Positions 1 to 7,532 of a stretch of DNA of 18,048 nt are shown piece by piece (position 1 is the stretch's first letter; each line of letters begins with the position of its first letter). The stretch comes from CAMLOF01 sp041913045 (GTDB lineage Bacteria; Pseudomonadota; Gammaproteobacteria; Burkholderiales; Burkholderiaceae_C). The notes below the pieces were generated by a model. It saw only the letters and a program-made list of their open reading frames with translations, did no database searches and was not told where the DNA came from. Location: NCBI GenBank assembly GCA_041913045.1, contig JAYSGB010000049.1:1-18048 (forward strand), in the 5' to 3' direction. The translations under genes and the position numbers were made by a program.

Positions 1-22
1 AGCCACCCTTCACCGGGTTCAT
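1..22 (-). CDS. possible 5' end of a divergent leftward gene (partial)
   Basis: On the minus strand an ATG at 22-20 opens a frame that stays open to the window edge (reads MNPVKGG). A Shine-Dalgarno-like GAGGTG lies about nine bases upstream. Only seven codons are visible, so no family can be named. If real, this gene would be divergent from the diguanylate cyclase starting at 161, and about 138 bp between them would hold both promoters. The call rests only on the start codon and the RBS-like sequence. Confidence 0.3.
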
Positions 23-60
23 CTTTGTTGCACCTCGTCCTTGAATCCGCCCTTGTATGA

Positions 61-79
61 CTTCGCGACCGTAGCGAAG
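61..79. promoter_or_regulatory. inverted repeat upstream of the GAF-GGDEF gene
   Basis: CTTCGC (61-66) and GCGAAG (74-79) form a perfect 6-bp inverted repeat around a 7-base spacer. It sits about 80 bp upstream of the preferred start at 161, in the region between two possibly divergent genes. It could be a regulator site. No convincing -35/-10 pair was found around it, and a repeat of this size can arise by chance. Confidence 0.25.
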
Positions 80-160
80 AGTGATGGATGGGATGAAATA
101 GCTGACAATAGGTGTCGATCGGATTTTTCAATCATCGGCACGGTCAACCCATTTCAAGCC

Positions 161-1174
161 ATGTCCCACCAGGCCCCGGCCCAACTTGTGAACCTGTCGC
201 AACTGCAACCTTTTGGTAGCGCAGACGAGGCCCTGGAAGTCGTTCTGGCCTGTCTGCGCAGCTTCGTTCCTTTTCGGCTCTGGATGGTCACGCGTCTGGA
301 CGACGATGACTGGACTGTGGTCAAAAGCCTGGACGAAGGCTATGGCGCTCGCCCAGGCAAGATATTCAGCTGGAGCGGCACCTACTGTTCACGCATGGCC
401 CGAGGCGAAGCGCCCATGTTTGCCGAAGCCGCGCAGGAAGTGGATCTGTACCGCCAGGCACCTATCAATGGTGAGGTGCCGCTGCCCATAGGCGCCTACA
501 TTGGCCTGCCGCTTTACAAGGAGCGTGGCGAACTGGCTGGCACCCTTTGCGCGCTCGACCCGCTGCCCCAGCCACCGCTCAGCGAGCAGCAGCGTTTGCT
601 GGTAAGCACCCTGGCGCGATCCCTCAGCACGCTGTTGATGGTTCACGCCCGAGCCGAAGAGGCGAGCCGCCGGGCCGAAAGGCACCGTTACGAGGCGGAG
701 ACCGACCCCCTCACGGGCCTTTGCAACCGGCGCGGCTGGGAGTTGGCCGTACAAGACCAGGAGGCCGCCACGCGGCGCATGGTGCAGAACGCGCTGGTGA
801 TGGTCATCGATCTCGACGACCTCAAGTTGGTCAACGATACGCTTGGGCACGAAGCTGGCGATGAATTGTTGCGACGCGCGGCGCGCGTCATTCAGCAGCA
901 GTTCCGCGACCTGGACGTGGTGGCACGTATTGGCGGAGACGAGTTTGCCATTCTGGTGCCAGGGGCGTCTTCGCGCGAAAGTGTCAAGCTCAAGGACCGC
1001 TTGCGGGGTGCGCTGGCCGAGGCGCGTGTTTCAGCCTCGGTCGGGTCGGCGTTGCGCCTGTCTCATGATTCTTTGAACCAGGCCATTGCCGCTGCCGATG
1101 CGGCAATGTACGAAGACAAAACCGCACGCAAGGGCGGTGGCATGCCTTCCGTCAGTCCCGCTTCAACGGTTTGA
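161..1174 (+). CDS. GAF-GGDEF diguanylate cyclase
   Basis: Predicted to make cyclic di-GMP from two GTP in the cytoplasm. Numbering from the ATG at 161 (337 aa), residues about 15-150 look like a GAF sensor domain, followed by a short helical linker and a GGDEF domain that begins at the conserved DPLTGLCNR (about 182-190). The active-site motif GGDEF is intact at 258-262. An RxxD inhibitory I-site (RDLD, 249-252) sits exactly five residues before it, so product inhibition is expected. The frame is open back to a TTG at 41, but it has no ATG before 161 and the GAF domain begins just after that ATG; no clear RBS is visible for either start. There is no signal peptide or TM segment. The 3' end overlaps the convergent hemerythrin-like gene by 23 bp. 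The GAF ligand is unknown. Confidence 0.85.
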   Translation: MSHQAPAQLVNLSQLQPFGSADEALEVVLACLRSFVPFRLWMVTRLDDDDWTVVKSLDEGYGARPGKIFSWSGTYCSRMARGEAPMFAEAAQEVDLYRQAPINGEVPLPIGAYIGLPLYKERGELAGTLCALDPLPQPPLSEQQRLLVSTLARSLSTLLMVHARAEEASRRAERHRYEAETDPLTGLCNRRGWELAVQDQEAATRRMVQNALVMVIDLDDLKLVNDTLGHEAGDELLRRAARVIQQQFRDLDVVARIGGDEFAILVPGASSRESVKLKDRLRGALAEARVSASVGSALRLSHDSLNQAIAAADAAMYEDKTARKGGGMPSVSPASTV

Positions 1175-1733
1175 CGCCTCGACGCTCCATCATGTCCTCG
1201 CTCATGGCAAGCAGGGCATCGGCGGCCATGCGCGAACTCGCATCGGGGTAGACGATTCCGTCCTCATCGCGCAGGTGCTGCTGGTACAGGCGTGCAAAGC
1301 TGTCGAGCAGTGCGTCGGCGTCTTGCCCCCAGGGCTGCCAGGGCTGTGCAGTGTCAGTCACGGCCAGCAGCAGCATGCGCAGTTTGGGCCACAAGGTCTC
1401 CATCTGGCGGTGGTCGCGCATCAGCTTTTCGGTGGTTTCCTTCACGCGGGCGTCACCGCTGGCCAGTGACAGGGGGAACACGTGCAGCTCTTCGTCCTGG
1501 TGGTGCAGCGGGGCCGCCTGGTCGAAGTAGCGCATCACGTCGCGCGCGGCAGCGCTGGCGTCGGCGTCGCGGCCATGGGTGCGCAGGTGCTCACGCAGAC
1601 GCTGCAACAGGCCCAGCATGCGTTCCACGCGTTCATGGCACGCGGCCAGCATCTCGAACGGGGCTTCAAAGCCACTGGCAGGTGCGCGGTGGCCGGGCAG
1701 GGGAATGGAGGCGGTGTGGCGGGCGGTATTCAT
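1152..1733 (-). CDS. hemerythrin-like cation-binding domain protein
   Basis: A 193-residue soluble protein with the helical hemerythrin pattern. Likely di-iron ligands are H33, the HHQDEE cluster at 77-82, H108 (in DHRQ), H153 and the following acidic residues (HLRDED, then YP). Proteins of this family bind oxygen, nitric oxide or iron, or repair Fe-S clusters. Which applies here cannot be read from sequence. It is the last gene of the leftward block. Its ATG overlaps the stop of the thioredoxin-like gene by 4 bp, which indicates translational coupling. About 30 N-terminal residues precede the domain and show no signal peptide. The 3' end overlaps the diguanylate cyclase gene on the other strand by 23 bp. 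Confidence 0.8.
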   Translation of the reverse strand: MNTARHTASIPLPGHRAPASGFEAPFEMLAACHERVERMLGLLQRLREHLRTHGRDADASAAARDVMRYFDQAAPLHHQDEELHVFPLSLASGDARVKETTEKLMRDHRQMETLWPKLRMLLLAVTDTAQPWQPWGQDADALLDSFARLYQQHLRDEDGIVYPDASSRMAADALLAMSEDMMERRGVKPLKRD

Positions 1734-2080
1734 GGGCGGTTGGCTTGTGCCTTGATGGCCTGGAAGGCCTGCCAGACGGCAGGGTCGTGCGCCCGCGCAG
1801 CCACTTGCCCACTGGCGTAGGGTCGCACGAAATGCGTCAGCGCATCGGCCTGGTTGGGGCCGGGTGCAAAGAGCCGCACGCCGTCATCGGCTGCGATCAG
1901 GTAGGTTGGGAAGGTGTCCACGTCCAGGTCGCCCAGCAGGTGTTCGTCGTCTTCAATGTCAACCCAGTGCCAGCGCACGCCGGGGTGGGTATTGCGCAAC
2001 TCGGTAAACCCGGGGGTCAGGTCGCGGCAGATGTGGCACCACTGCGCACACAGGCAGATGACCCAGAGTTCAGCGTCCAT
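1730..2080 (-). CDS. thioredoxin-like protein
   Basis: A 116-residue protein with a thioredoxin fold. The redox motif WCHIC lies at residues 14-18, preceded by the typical hydrophobic beta strand, and a TFPT segment supplies the expected cis-proline. CHIC differs from the CGPC of housekeeping thioredoxin and suggests a different redox potential or partner. There is no signal peptide, so it is predicted cytoplasmic. The ATG at 2080 is preferred over the in-frame GTG at 2086 because AGGGG lies five bases before it. It overlaps the end of the tri-haem cytochrome gene by 11 bp and the hemerythrin-like gene by 4 bp, so all three should be co-translated. The substrate is unknown. Confidence 0.8.
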   Translation of the reverse strand: MDAELWVICLCAQWCHICRDLTPGFTELRNTHPGVRWHWVDIEDDEHLLGDLDVDTFPTYLIAADDGVRLFAPGPNQADALTHFVRPYASGQVAARAHDPAVWQAFQAIKAQANRP

Positions 2081-3386
2081 GATCACCCCTGAGGCGGTGG
2101 ATGTCCAGTTCGGTCACCGGTGGCGCCTGGTTGCCCCAGTTGGTCCGCAGGTGGGTGAGCAGCGCCGCCAGGGCGGTGTCGTCCAGTTCCAGCAGGAAGG
2201 GCGGCATGCCGAAGGGTTGCGGCAGGTCTGGGGTGGCCAGGCCGAAGCCGCCGTCCATGACGATCTGTGCCAGGTTGGCGGCCGAGGCCATGTTCACGGT
2301 GCGGTTGCCCGCCAGCGCGGGGTATGCCATCTGCCCGTTGGCCAACTGGAACCCCTGGCCCTGTTCACCGTGGCAGCTTGCACAGTGTTTTTCGTAGAGG
2401 CGCCCGCCCAGGGTGGCATTGGTGGCCGCGGTCTCGGTGCGGGTTTGCTTTACGCCCGCATTGGCGGGAAGCTTCGTCAAATAAGCGGCCACGGCCTGCA
2501 GGTCTTCGGCCTTCCAGTGGCGCATGCTCAGTGCCACCACTTCGGCCATGGGGCCAGACGCCACGTGGTCGCCACTGCGGCCTTGGCCCAGCAAGCGCAC
2601 CACGTCTTCGAGCTTCCAGTCTTGCACGCCGGCCTCAGCCACGTCGTGCAGAGAAGGTGCGTACCAGCCAGAAGCCAGGGAGCCGCCCGTTAGGGCCAAC
2701 GCGTCGCGCGCGCCACCCCAGCCATCGCGTGGGGCGTGGCAGGCGCTGCAATGGCCCAGACCCTGCACCAGGTAGCGGCCGCGGGTGATTTCGTCCGTTT
2801 GCCCCTGGGCGCTGGCTTGTGGTTCGGCAGGCTTGAAGTACAGCGCCCGCCATACCTTCAGGGCGGCCTGCGTGTTGTAGGGCCAGCGCAGCTCGCTGGG
2901 GCGGCTGGGGGTGTCGTCTGGTGGCAGGCTTTGCAGGAAGGCGAACAGTGCGTCGCTGTCTTCCCGGCTCACGTGGGTGGTGTTGGTGTAGGGGAAGGCG
3001 GGGCTGAGCCAGCGCCCGTCGGGCGCTTGCCCAAAGTGCAGCGCGCGCCAGAAGTCGTTGGCTGCCCAGCCGCCCAGCCCTTGCGCGCTGGGCGTGAGGT
3101 TGGGGCCATACACGGTGCCGAAGGGGGTGGGCACGGGTGTGCCCCCGGCGTACGGCGGCTGGCCGGGCAGGCTGTGGCAGCCCTGGCAGTTGCCGAGCGT
3201 GGCCAGGTAGCGGCCGCGTTCGATGAGTGTGGCGTCGGCTGGTGCCTGGCCAGTGGCTTGTGCAGACACGGCAATGGGTTGTGCGGGCCAGAAGACCCAG
3301 GCGGCCACCACGGCCAGGGCCAGGGGCAACAGCCACCCAAGCCAGCGCAGGCGTCTGGTGTTGGGGGAAGAATCAGGTGCAGGCAT
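2070..3386 (-). CDS. membrane-anchored tri-haem cytochrome c, AdhB-like
   Basis: A 438-residue protein with three CXXCH haem c motifs: CQGCH at 67-71, CSACH at 213-217 and CASCH at 335-339. A basic N-terminus followed by one hydrophobic segment (about 14-33) suggests a signal anchor with the haem domains in the periplasm. Three domains with this spacing, including the GGTPVPTPFG and YGPNLTP segments after the first haem, match the cytochrome subunits of membrane alcohol, gluconate and aldehyde dehydrogenases. Such subunits pass electrons from a catalytic partner to quinone or an oxidase. No catalytic partner lies beside it here. The frame is open back to 3512, but the ATG at 3386 leaves 38 bp after the preceding gene and places the anchor correctly. 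Confidence 0.85.
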   Translation of the reverse strand: MPAPDSSPNTRRLRWLGWLLPLALAVVAAWVFWPAQPIAVSAQATGQAPADATLIERGRYLATLGNCQGCHSLPGQPPYAGGTPVPTPFGTVYGPNLTPSAQGLGGWAANDFWRALHFGQAPDGRWLSPAFPYTNTTHVSREDSDALFAFLQSLPPDDTPSRPSELRWPYNTQAALKVWRALYFKPAEPQASAQGQTDEITRGRYLVQGLGHCSACHAPRDGWGGARDALALTGGSLASGWYAPSLHDVAEAGVQDWKLEDVVRLLGQGRSGDHVASGPMAEVVALSMRHWKAEDLQAVAAYLTKLPANAGVKQTRTETAATNATLGGRLYEKHCASCHGEQGQGFQLANGQMAYPALAGNRTVNMASAANLAQIVMDGGFGLATPDLPQPFGMPPFLLELDDTALAALLTHLRTNWGNQAPPVTELDIHRLRGDHGR

Positions 3387-3424
3387 GTTTCGGTGAATTT
3401 TGTGCGGGTGTGCGCAACGCAGGC

Positions 3425-4129
3425 TCAATGTGCGCTGCCGCACTGCATGGGGGTGGGCATCTCGGTGGGCGGCAGCTGGGCCAATGTGGGCGCGGGTTGT
3501 GAAGACAACCACGCGCTCAGGGTGGCAATGTCCTCTGGCGCCAGGCGACGGGCGATGTCGCCCATGCAGTCCGGCGCGTGGGCGCGGCGCAGGCCATTGC
3601 GCCAGGCACCCAACTGGGCGTTGAGGTAGTCGCGCGGAAGCCCCAGCAGCCCTGGTGTGGCGGGCAGGGTGCCCATCAGGGCCGCGCCGTGGCAGGCCAC
3701 ACAGGCAGGTATCTGGCGCTGGGCGTCACCGTGTAGCACCAGTTGGCGGGCACGCTCTGCTTGGGCAGGGGCCAGTGTGGCGGGCATGGGCGCCGGGTAG
3801 GGCACTTTCTGCGCGGCAAAGTGCTCGGCCATGTCGCGCAGGTAGGCGCCATCCTGGTGCTGCAGCAATGCCGTCATGGGCCGGTACTGGCGGCGGCCCT
3901 GCTGGAAGTTGAGCAGCTGGTGGTACAGGTAGGTGGAGGGTTTGCCCGCCAGCCTGGGGTAGTAGCCGTCTGGGCCTGCGCGGCCCTGCTCACCGTGGCA
4001 GAAAGTGCAGGCCGCCAGGCGCTGGGCCAATGTGTCTTGCGGCACTTGTTTGCTGGCTTGTGCCTGCGCCCCCTGCAGAAAGCCGATCAGGCTCAAAGCC
4101 AGCGCGGCGAATACCGTTGAACGTTTCAT
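3425..4129 (-). CDS. di-haem cytochrome c (c4-like)
   Basis: A 234-residue protein with a Sec signal peptide (MKRS, then a hydrophobic stretch, likely cleaved near AQA at 21-23). It has two CXXCH motifs, CTFCH at 41-45 and CVACH at 143-147. Two tandem cytochrome c domains, with YYPRLAGKP after the first haem and the LLGLP..YL..QL pattern after the second, match the cytochrome c4/c553 group of soluble periplasmic electron carriers. It lies 36 bp after the crotonase gene and 38 bp before the tri-haem cytochrome gene, so the two cytochromes probably act in one electron-transfer chain. The terminal electron donor and acceptor cannot be identified from this window. Confidence 0.85.
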   Translation of the reverse strand: MKRSTVFAALALSLIGFLQGAQAQASKQVPQDTLAQRLAACTFCHGEQGRAGPDGYYPRLAGKPSTYLYHQLLNFQQGRRQYRPMTALLQHQDGAYLRDMAEHFAAQKVPYPAPMPATLAPAQAERARQLVLHGDAQRQIPACVACHGAALMGTLPATPGLLGLPRDYLNAQLGAWRNGLRRAHAPDCMGDIARRLAPEDIATLSAWLSSQPAPTLAQLPPTEMPTPMQCGSAH

Positions 4130-4165
4130 ACCCTGCGAATTTAACCCTTATCGGGCCGGCGCAAG

Positions 4166-4954
4166 TCAGCGCCCTTGGAATATCGGCGGGCGGCGCTCGG
4201 CAAAGGCTTGGCGGCCCTCGGCAAAGTCCTGGCTTTGCAGGGTCATGGCCTGGCGCTGGTAAAGCTGTTCGGCGTTGTACAGGCCGTTGGCAATCTCGCT
4301 GAGCGAGCGCTTGGTGGCCTGTGCCGCCAGCGGTGCCAGCCGCGAAACGTCGGCCACCAGGGCCGCCACCGTGGGCAGGAAATGTTCGGTGTCTGCCACT
4401 TCCATCAGCACGCCCAGGTCCAGCAGTTCTTCCACGGGCATGGGGCGCGCGGTTAAGAACGCACGGCGCGCGGCGTTGATGCCAAAGTTGGCCACGTAGC
4501 GGCGCAGCCCGCTGGGGTAGTAATGCAGGCCCAGCGCGGCTGCGGGCATGCGGAATTCGCTGCCGCTCAGGCCCACGCGCAGGTCGCAGGCGAGTGCCAT
4601 GTCGGTGGCGCCGCCGTAGACGCTGCCGTTGAGCGCGCCGATCAGCACCGGGCGCAGGGCGGCCAGGGCTTCCACGGTTTGCTCGAACAGTTGCGTGTCC
4701 TGGCCTTCACCCTCGAAGCCACCCACGTCGTAACCCGCACAAAACACCGGGCGCGGCTGCCCCGCCGTGTTGGCGGTGAGCACCACCACGCGCACAGAAG
4801 GGTCTGCATCAATGCGCTGGCAGTGGGCGATGATTTCGCGCAGGTCTTCCGGTTGCAGGCGGTTGCGTTTTTCCGGGCGGTTGATCCACAGGGTGGCGAC
4901 GCAGTCCTTGATGGTGAGGATGGGGGGCGTGGCCTGGTCGGGGAGTGTTGTCAT
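4166..4954 (-). CDS. enoyl-CoA hydratase/isomerase (crotonase) family protein
   Basis: A 262-residue protein with the crotonase fold. INRPEKRN near the N-terminus, AGYDVGGF in the first oxyanion-hole loop and the GSVYGGATDMALACD glycine-rich segment are all recognisable. In true enoyl-CoA hydratases a catalytic glutamate follows the proline of the next strand. Here that stretch reads MPAAALGLHYYPSG, and I see no glutamate at the other usual position either. It is therefore probably not a standard hydratase and may be an isomerase, a hydrolase or a specialised family member. It starts 11 bp after the SulP stop and is followed by the cytochrome genes. Its role among redox and transport genes is unclear. 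Confidence 0.8.
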   Translation of the reverse strand: MTTLPDQATPPILTIKDCVATLWINRPEKRNRLQPEDLREIIAHCQRIDADPSVRVVVLTANTAGQPRPVFCAGYDVGGFEGEGQDTQLFEQTVEALAALRPVLIGALNGSVYGGATDMALACDLRVGLSGSEFRMPAAALGLHYYPSGLRRYVANFGINAARRAFLTARPMPVEELLDLGVLMEVADTEHFLPTVAALVADVSRLAPLAAQATKRSLSEIANGLYNAEQLYQRQAMTLQSQDFAEGRQAFAERRPPIFQGR

Positions 4955-4965
4955 GAATAGTGGTG

Positions 4966-7161
4966 TCAGGAACTTCGGGGGCTGCCCGTGGCAGGCGCTG
5001 GCAACCCGTTGTGGTTGCGCGCCGCCGCCTGCACGCTGACCTTGCGCAGGCGCGAGGCCAGGTCCAGCGACATGTTGGTGAGCAGCCGTTGCACGATACG
5101 GGGGTGATTGTGCGCCAGGCGGTCGAACGCCTCGCGCTTGAGCACGGCCGCGCGCACGGGTGTTTCGGCCACCACGGTGGCTGAGCGGCTGGCGCCGTCG
5201 AGGAAACCCACCTCACCCACCAGCGTGCCGCTGCGCACCCCGGCCAGCCGCACGGGTTGCTGGCCGTCCACCGGCATGATCACGCTGCCTGTGCCTTGCA
5301 GGATGAGCAGAATGCAGTCGCTCGGGTCACCTTTTCGCACCAGAGGCTCGCCCGGGGCGAAGTCGGCGTATTCCATGTGTTGCAGCACCACCGTTTGCTC
5401 AGGTTGCGAGAGTTGCCGCAGCAGGCTGGCCGCTTCCAGGGCCGACTCTTCGTCCTTGGGCAGTTCCTCGCCGTAAGTGTGAATCAGGTGGTTCTCGGCC
5501 CACTCCAGGGCACGGTCAAGGTCGGGCGCCCACTGGGTGGTGCCCAGGTGCTGGGCCAATATCTCGTGCACGGTCTCGTCTTGCAGCTGGGTGCCCGCGT
5601 GCACCACCTTGACGCCGTTGGACCGCGCGTGGGCTTCCAGCCGCTGCACCATCTGTGCAAGGCTGGTGTCTATGCTGCGCACGCCCGACCAGTCCAGTAT
5701 GGCCACCTCACTGCCCGCCAGTTGCGCACGCACGCTGGTGTTGAGCTGTTCTGCCGAAACAAAGAACTGGTTGCTGTCCAGCTCAAAAACGTGGATACCG
5801 TCGGCGTGGCGGGCAAGCAGTTCCAGCTCGCCGCGCGAGCGTGCGCAGTTGGAACTGAGCTGCCTGCCAGTGAGCACCCGCTGCACCGGTTTGCGGGTGT
5901 TGCGGTGAGCGTGCAGCAGCAAGCCCAGCACCAGCCCCACGAAGAGCGCCGCCACCATGTTGATGAGCAGCGAAGCCGCCATCACGCAAAGGATCACAAC
6001 CAGGTCCTCCATGGCGTGGGCCGACACCTTGCGGTGCCGCAGCCACTGGAGCAGGTTGCGGGCCGAAGGGCGGTCCCACATGAGCCAGGCGTCAAACAGG
6101 AAGGTGCCCACCAGCGCCGACAGCGGCACCCAAGCCAGCGCCTGACTGGCGTAGAGCAGGGCGGTGGCGCCCGCCATGGTCAAGAGCACGGCGGCGTTCA
6201 GCCGCGAACTGCGCGTGACCGCCAGCGCCACGTTGGGCGAGCCGGACATGGGCGGCGCCCCTGCCAGGCCGGAAACCGTCATTGCGCAGGACTGCAGCAG
6301 CTTGTCCTTGATGCGCAACCGCTGGCGGTCATCTTTCTGCGCGAGCATCTGGCCTGTTACCATCGTATTCAAAAAGAGCAGAACGCCCAGCGTCAGGCCG
6401 TTTTGCATCAGCAGCAGAAGCAGACTACCGGACTGCACACCAGGCGCCCAGAGGTTTGCCATCTGGGCCTGGGCAATCGGCAGCGTCCATGTGGCACCTT
6501 GCATAAGCATGGGTATGTGGGCGCCCTGCGTGGTCAGCGCTGCTGCAAGCAAGCCGCTTGCCGTCAACGCCCCGGCCGCCGCAGGCCAGCGTGGCCAGAA
6601 GCGCCGCAGGGCCACCGCCGAAAAGAACACAGCTGTAGCAATGAGCACGGCGGGCCAGTAAGTGAAGCCGCTGGACTGTTCGTGGAGGGCCTTGGTCTGG
6701 CTGATCAACAATGCCACGGAAATGCTGTTGCTGAAGCCCAGGTAGACCGGCGCGGGAATGAAGCGGGCGAACCTTTCAGCGCGCGCCAGCCAAAGCAGTC
6801 CAACCACAACGCCAGCCAGCGTCACCATCGATATCGCGATAGCCAGCCGAGTTTCCGCTGTGGCGGGAAGGCCAAGGGATGGCGCCAGAGCGCCCACCTG
6901 CTGAACCATGGCAGCCAGCGTCGCAGCTTCGAAGAAGCGCGCCGCAAACACCAGCGGGCGTCGCGATCCGGCGGTCAACGTGTGCATCAGCACGATGGCC
7001 AGGCAACCCGCCAGCACGCCCGGCCCTAGGAACTGCGGCCCTATGCTCCCGTAGACGATGACCGTTGCCCCGAGCGTGGTTGGAATGGAAACTGCCGCGC
7101 CGTCTATGCCGGCAGTGACGGACGAATACCCGCCTCTCCTGTTCCCCTCCGGCATGGCCAT
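4966..7161 (-). CDS. SulP anion transporter with STAS and cyclic-nucleotide-binding domains
   Basis: A 731-residue three-part protein. Residues about 10-420 form a multi-helix SulP/SLC26-type membrane domain. Residues about 445-550 form a STAS domain, including the DWSGVRSIDTS strand-loop. Residues about 580-705 form a cyclic-nucleotide-binding domain with the phosphate-binding cassette GEVGFLDGASRSAT, whose Gly-Glu and Arg-Ser are present. SulP proteins carry sulfate, bicarbonate or dicarboxylates; the anion here is not determinable. The fused domain suggests that cAMP or another nucleotide gates transport. The ATG at 7161 is preferred over the ORF start at 7341 because GGGGA lies five bases upstream and the extra N-terminus does not look like protein. 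It is probably the first gene of the leftward operon. Confidence 0.88.
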   Translation of the reverse strand: MAMPEGNRRGGYSSVTAGIDGAAVSIPTTLGATVIVYGSIGPQFLGPGVLAGCLAIVLMHTLTAGSRRPLVFAARFFEAATLAAMVQQVGALAPSLGLPATAETRLAIAISMVTLAGVVVGLLWLARAERFARFIPAPVYLGFSNSISVALLISQTKALHEQSSGFTYWPAVLIATAVFFSAVALRRFWPRWPAAAGALTASGLLAAALTTQGAHIPMLMQGATWTLPIAQAQMANLWAPGVQSGSLLLLLMQNGLTLGVLLFLNTMVTGQMLAQKDDRQRLRIKDKLLQSCAMTVSGLAGAPPMSGSPNVALAVTRSSRLNAAVLLTMAGATALLYASQALAWVPLSALVGTFLFDAWLMWDRPSARNLLQWLRHRKVSAHAMEDLVVILCVMAASLLINMVAALFVGLVLGLLLHAHRNTRKPVQRVLTGRQLSSNCARSRGELELLARHADGIHVFELDSNQFFVSAEQLNTSVRAQLAGSEVAILDWSGVRSIDTSLAQMVQRLEAHARSNGVKVVHAGTQLQDETVHEILAQHLGTTQWAPDLDRALEWAENHLIHTYGEELPKDEESALEAASLLRQLSQPEQTVVLQHMEYADFAPGEPLVRKGDPSDCILLILQGTGSVIMPVDGQQPVRLAGVRSGTLVGEVGFLDGASRSATVVAETPVRAAVLKREAFDRLAHNHPRIVQRLLTNMSLDLASRLRKVSVQAAARNHNGLPAPATGSPRSS

Positions 7162-7532
7162 GTGATTCCCCGTTGTTCGAATGTGATGTTTGCATTTTTC
7201 ATCAAATCGGCCGCGACTCCAAGGGGCGTACTCGCTCCCGCTGCGGCGCACACACAGGCGGCGTGAAACGTTGGTCCAGAGTTGCACGAAACCGGGGCAC
7301 AGACGCTTTAGGCAGCACGGGTACAAATAGATTCGCTCCACATCCGCTAGATGCCAAAGCGGTAATTCGATATGTAAGGAAATCCTTACAAAGAATCATC
7401 ATATCCTGATGGCAGTTCTCAACTACCTCTGGCATAGTCTGATCCACTTCATGGTGATCAACGCTGTAAATGCCAATTTGGATAGTAATGCTTATTGTTT
7501 GGCAGGCTTAATATTAACGGTTCTCGTGAAAA
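7162..7532. other. 371-bp divergent intergenic region
   Basis: This region separates the leftward SulP operon from the rightward GGDEF-EAL gene and should carry both promoters. It is noticeably AT-rich toward its right side. I see an 18-bp palindrome at 7373-7390 and the short palindrome TTAATATTAA at 7508-7517. No -35/-10 pair good enough to call was found on either strand. Short frames in the region show no recognisable protein features. Confidence 0.6.
7373..7390. promoter_or_regulatory. candidate operator palindrome
   Basis: TGTAAGGA (7373-7380) and TCCTTACA (7383-7390) are perfect inverted repeats separated by two bases. Size and symmetry fit a binding site for a dimeric regulator. It lies about 210 bp before the SulP start and 140 bp before the GGDEF-EAL start, so it could control either gene. 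The regulator is unknown. Confidence 0.5.

Noticed and set aside
5257..7029. Long open frame on the + strand (590 codons) opposite the SulP gene
   Set aside because: It lies antisense to a well-supported transporter, is rich in His, Gln and Arg as expected for a shadow frame in GC-rich DNA, and shows no domain.
7202..7447. Short frames on both strands in the SulP/GGDEF-EAL intergenic region
   Set aside because: No RBS, no conserved motif, and they cover the expected promoter region and palindrome.
7501..7517. Possible sigma54 promoter (TTGGCAGG then an AT-rich stretch)
   Set aside because: The -12 GC element is absent at the required spacing from the -24 GG.
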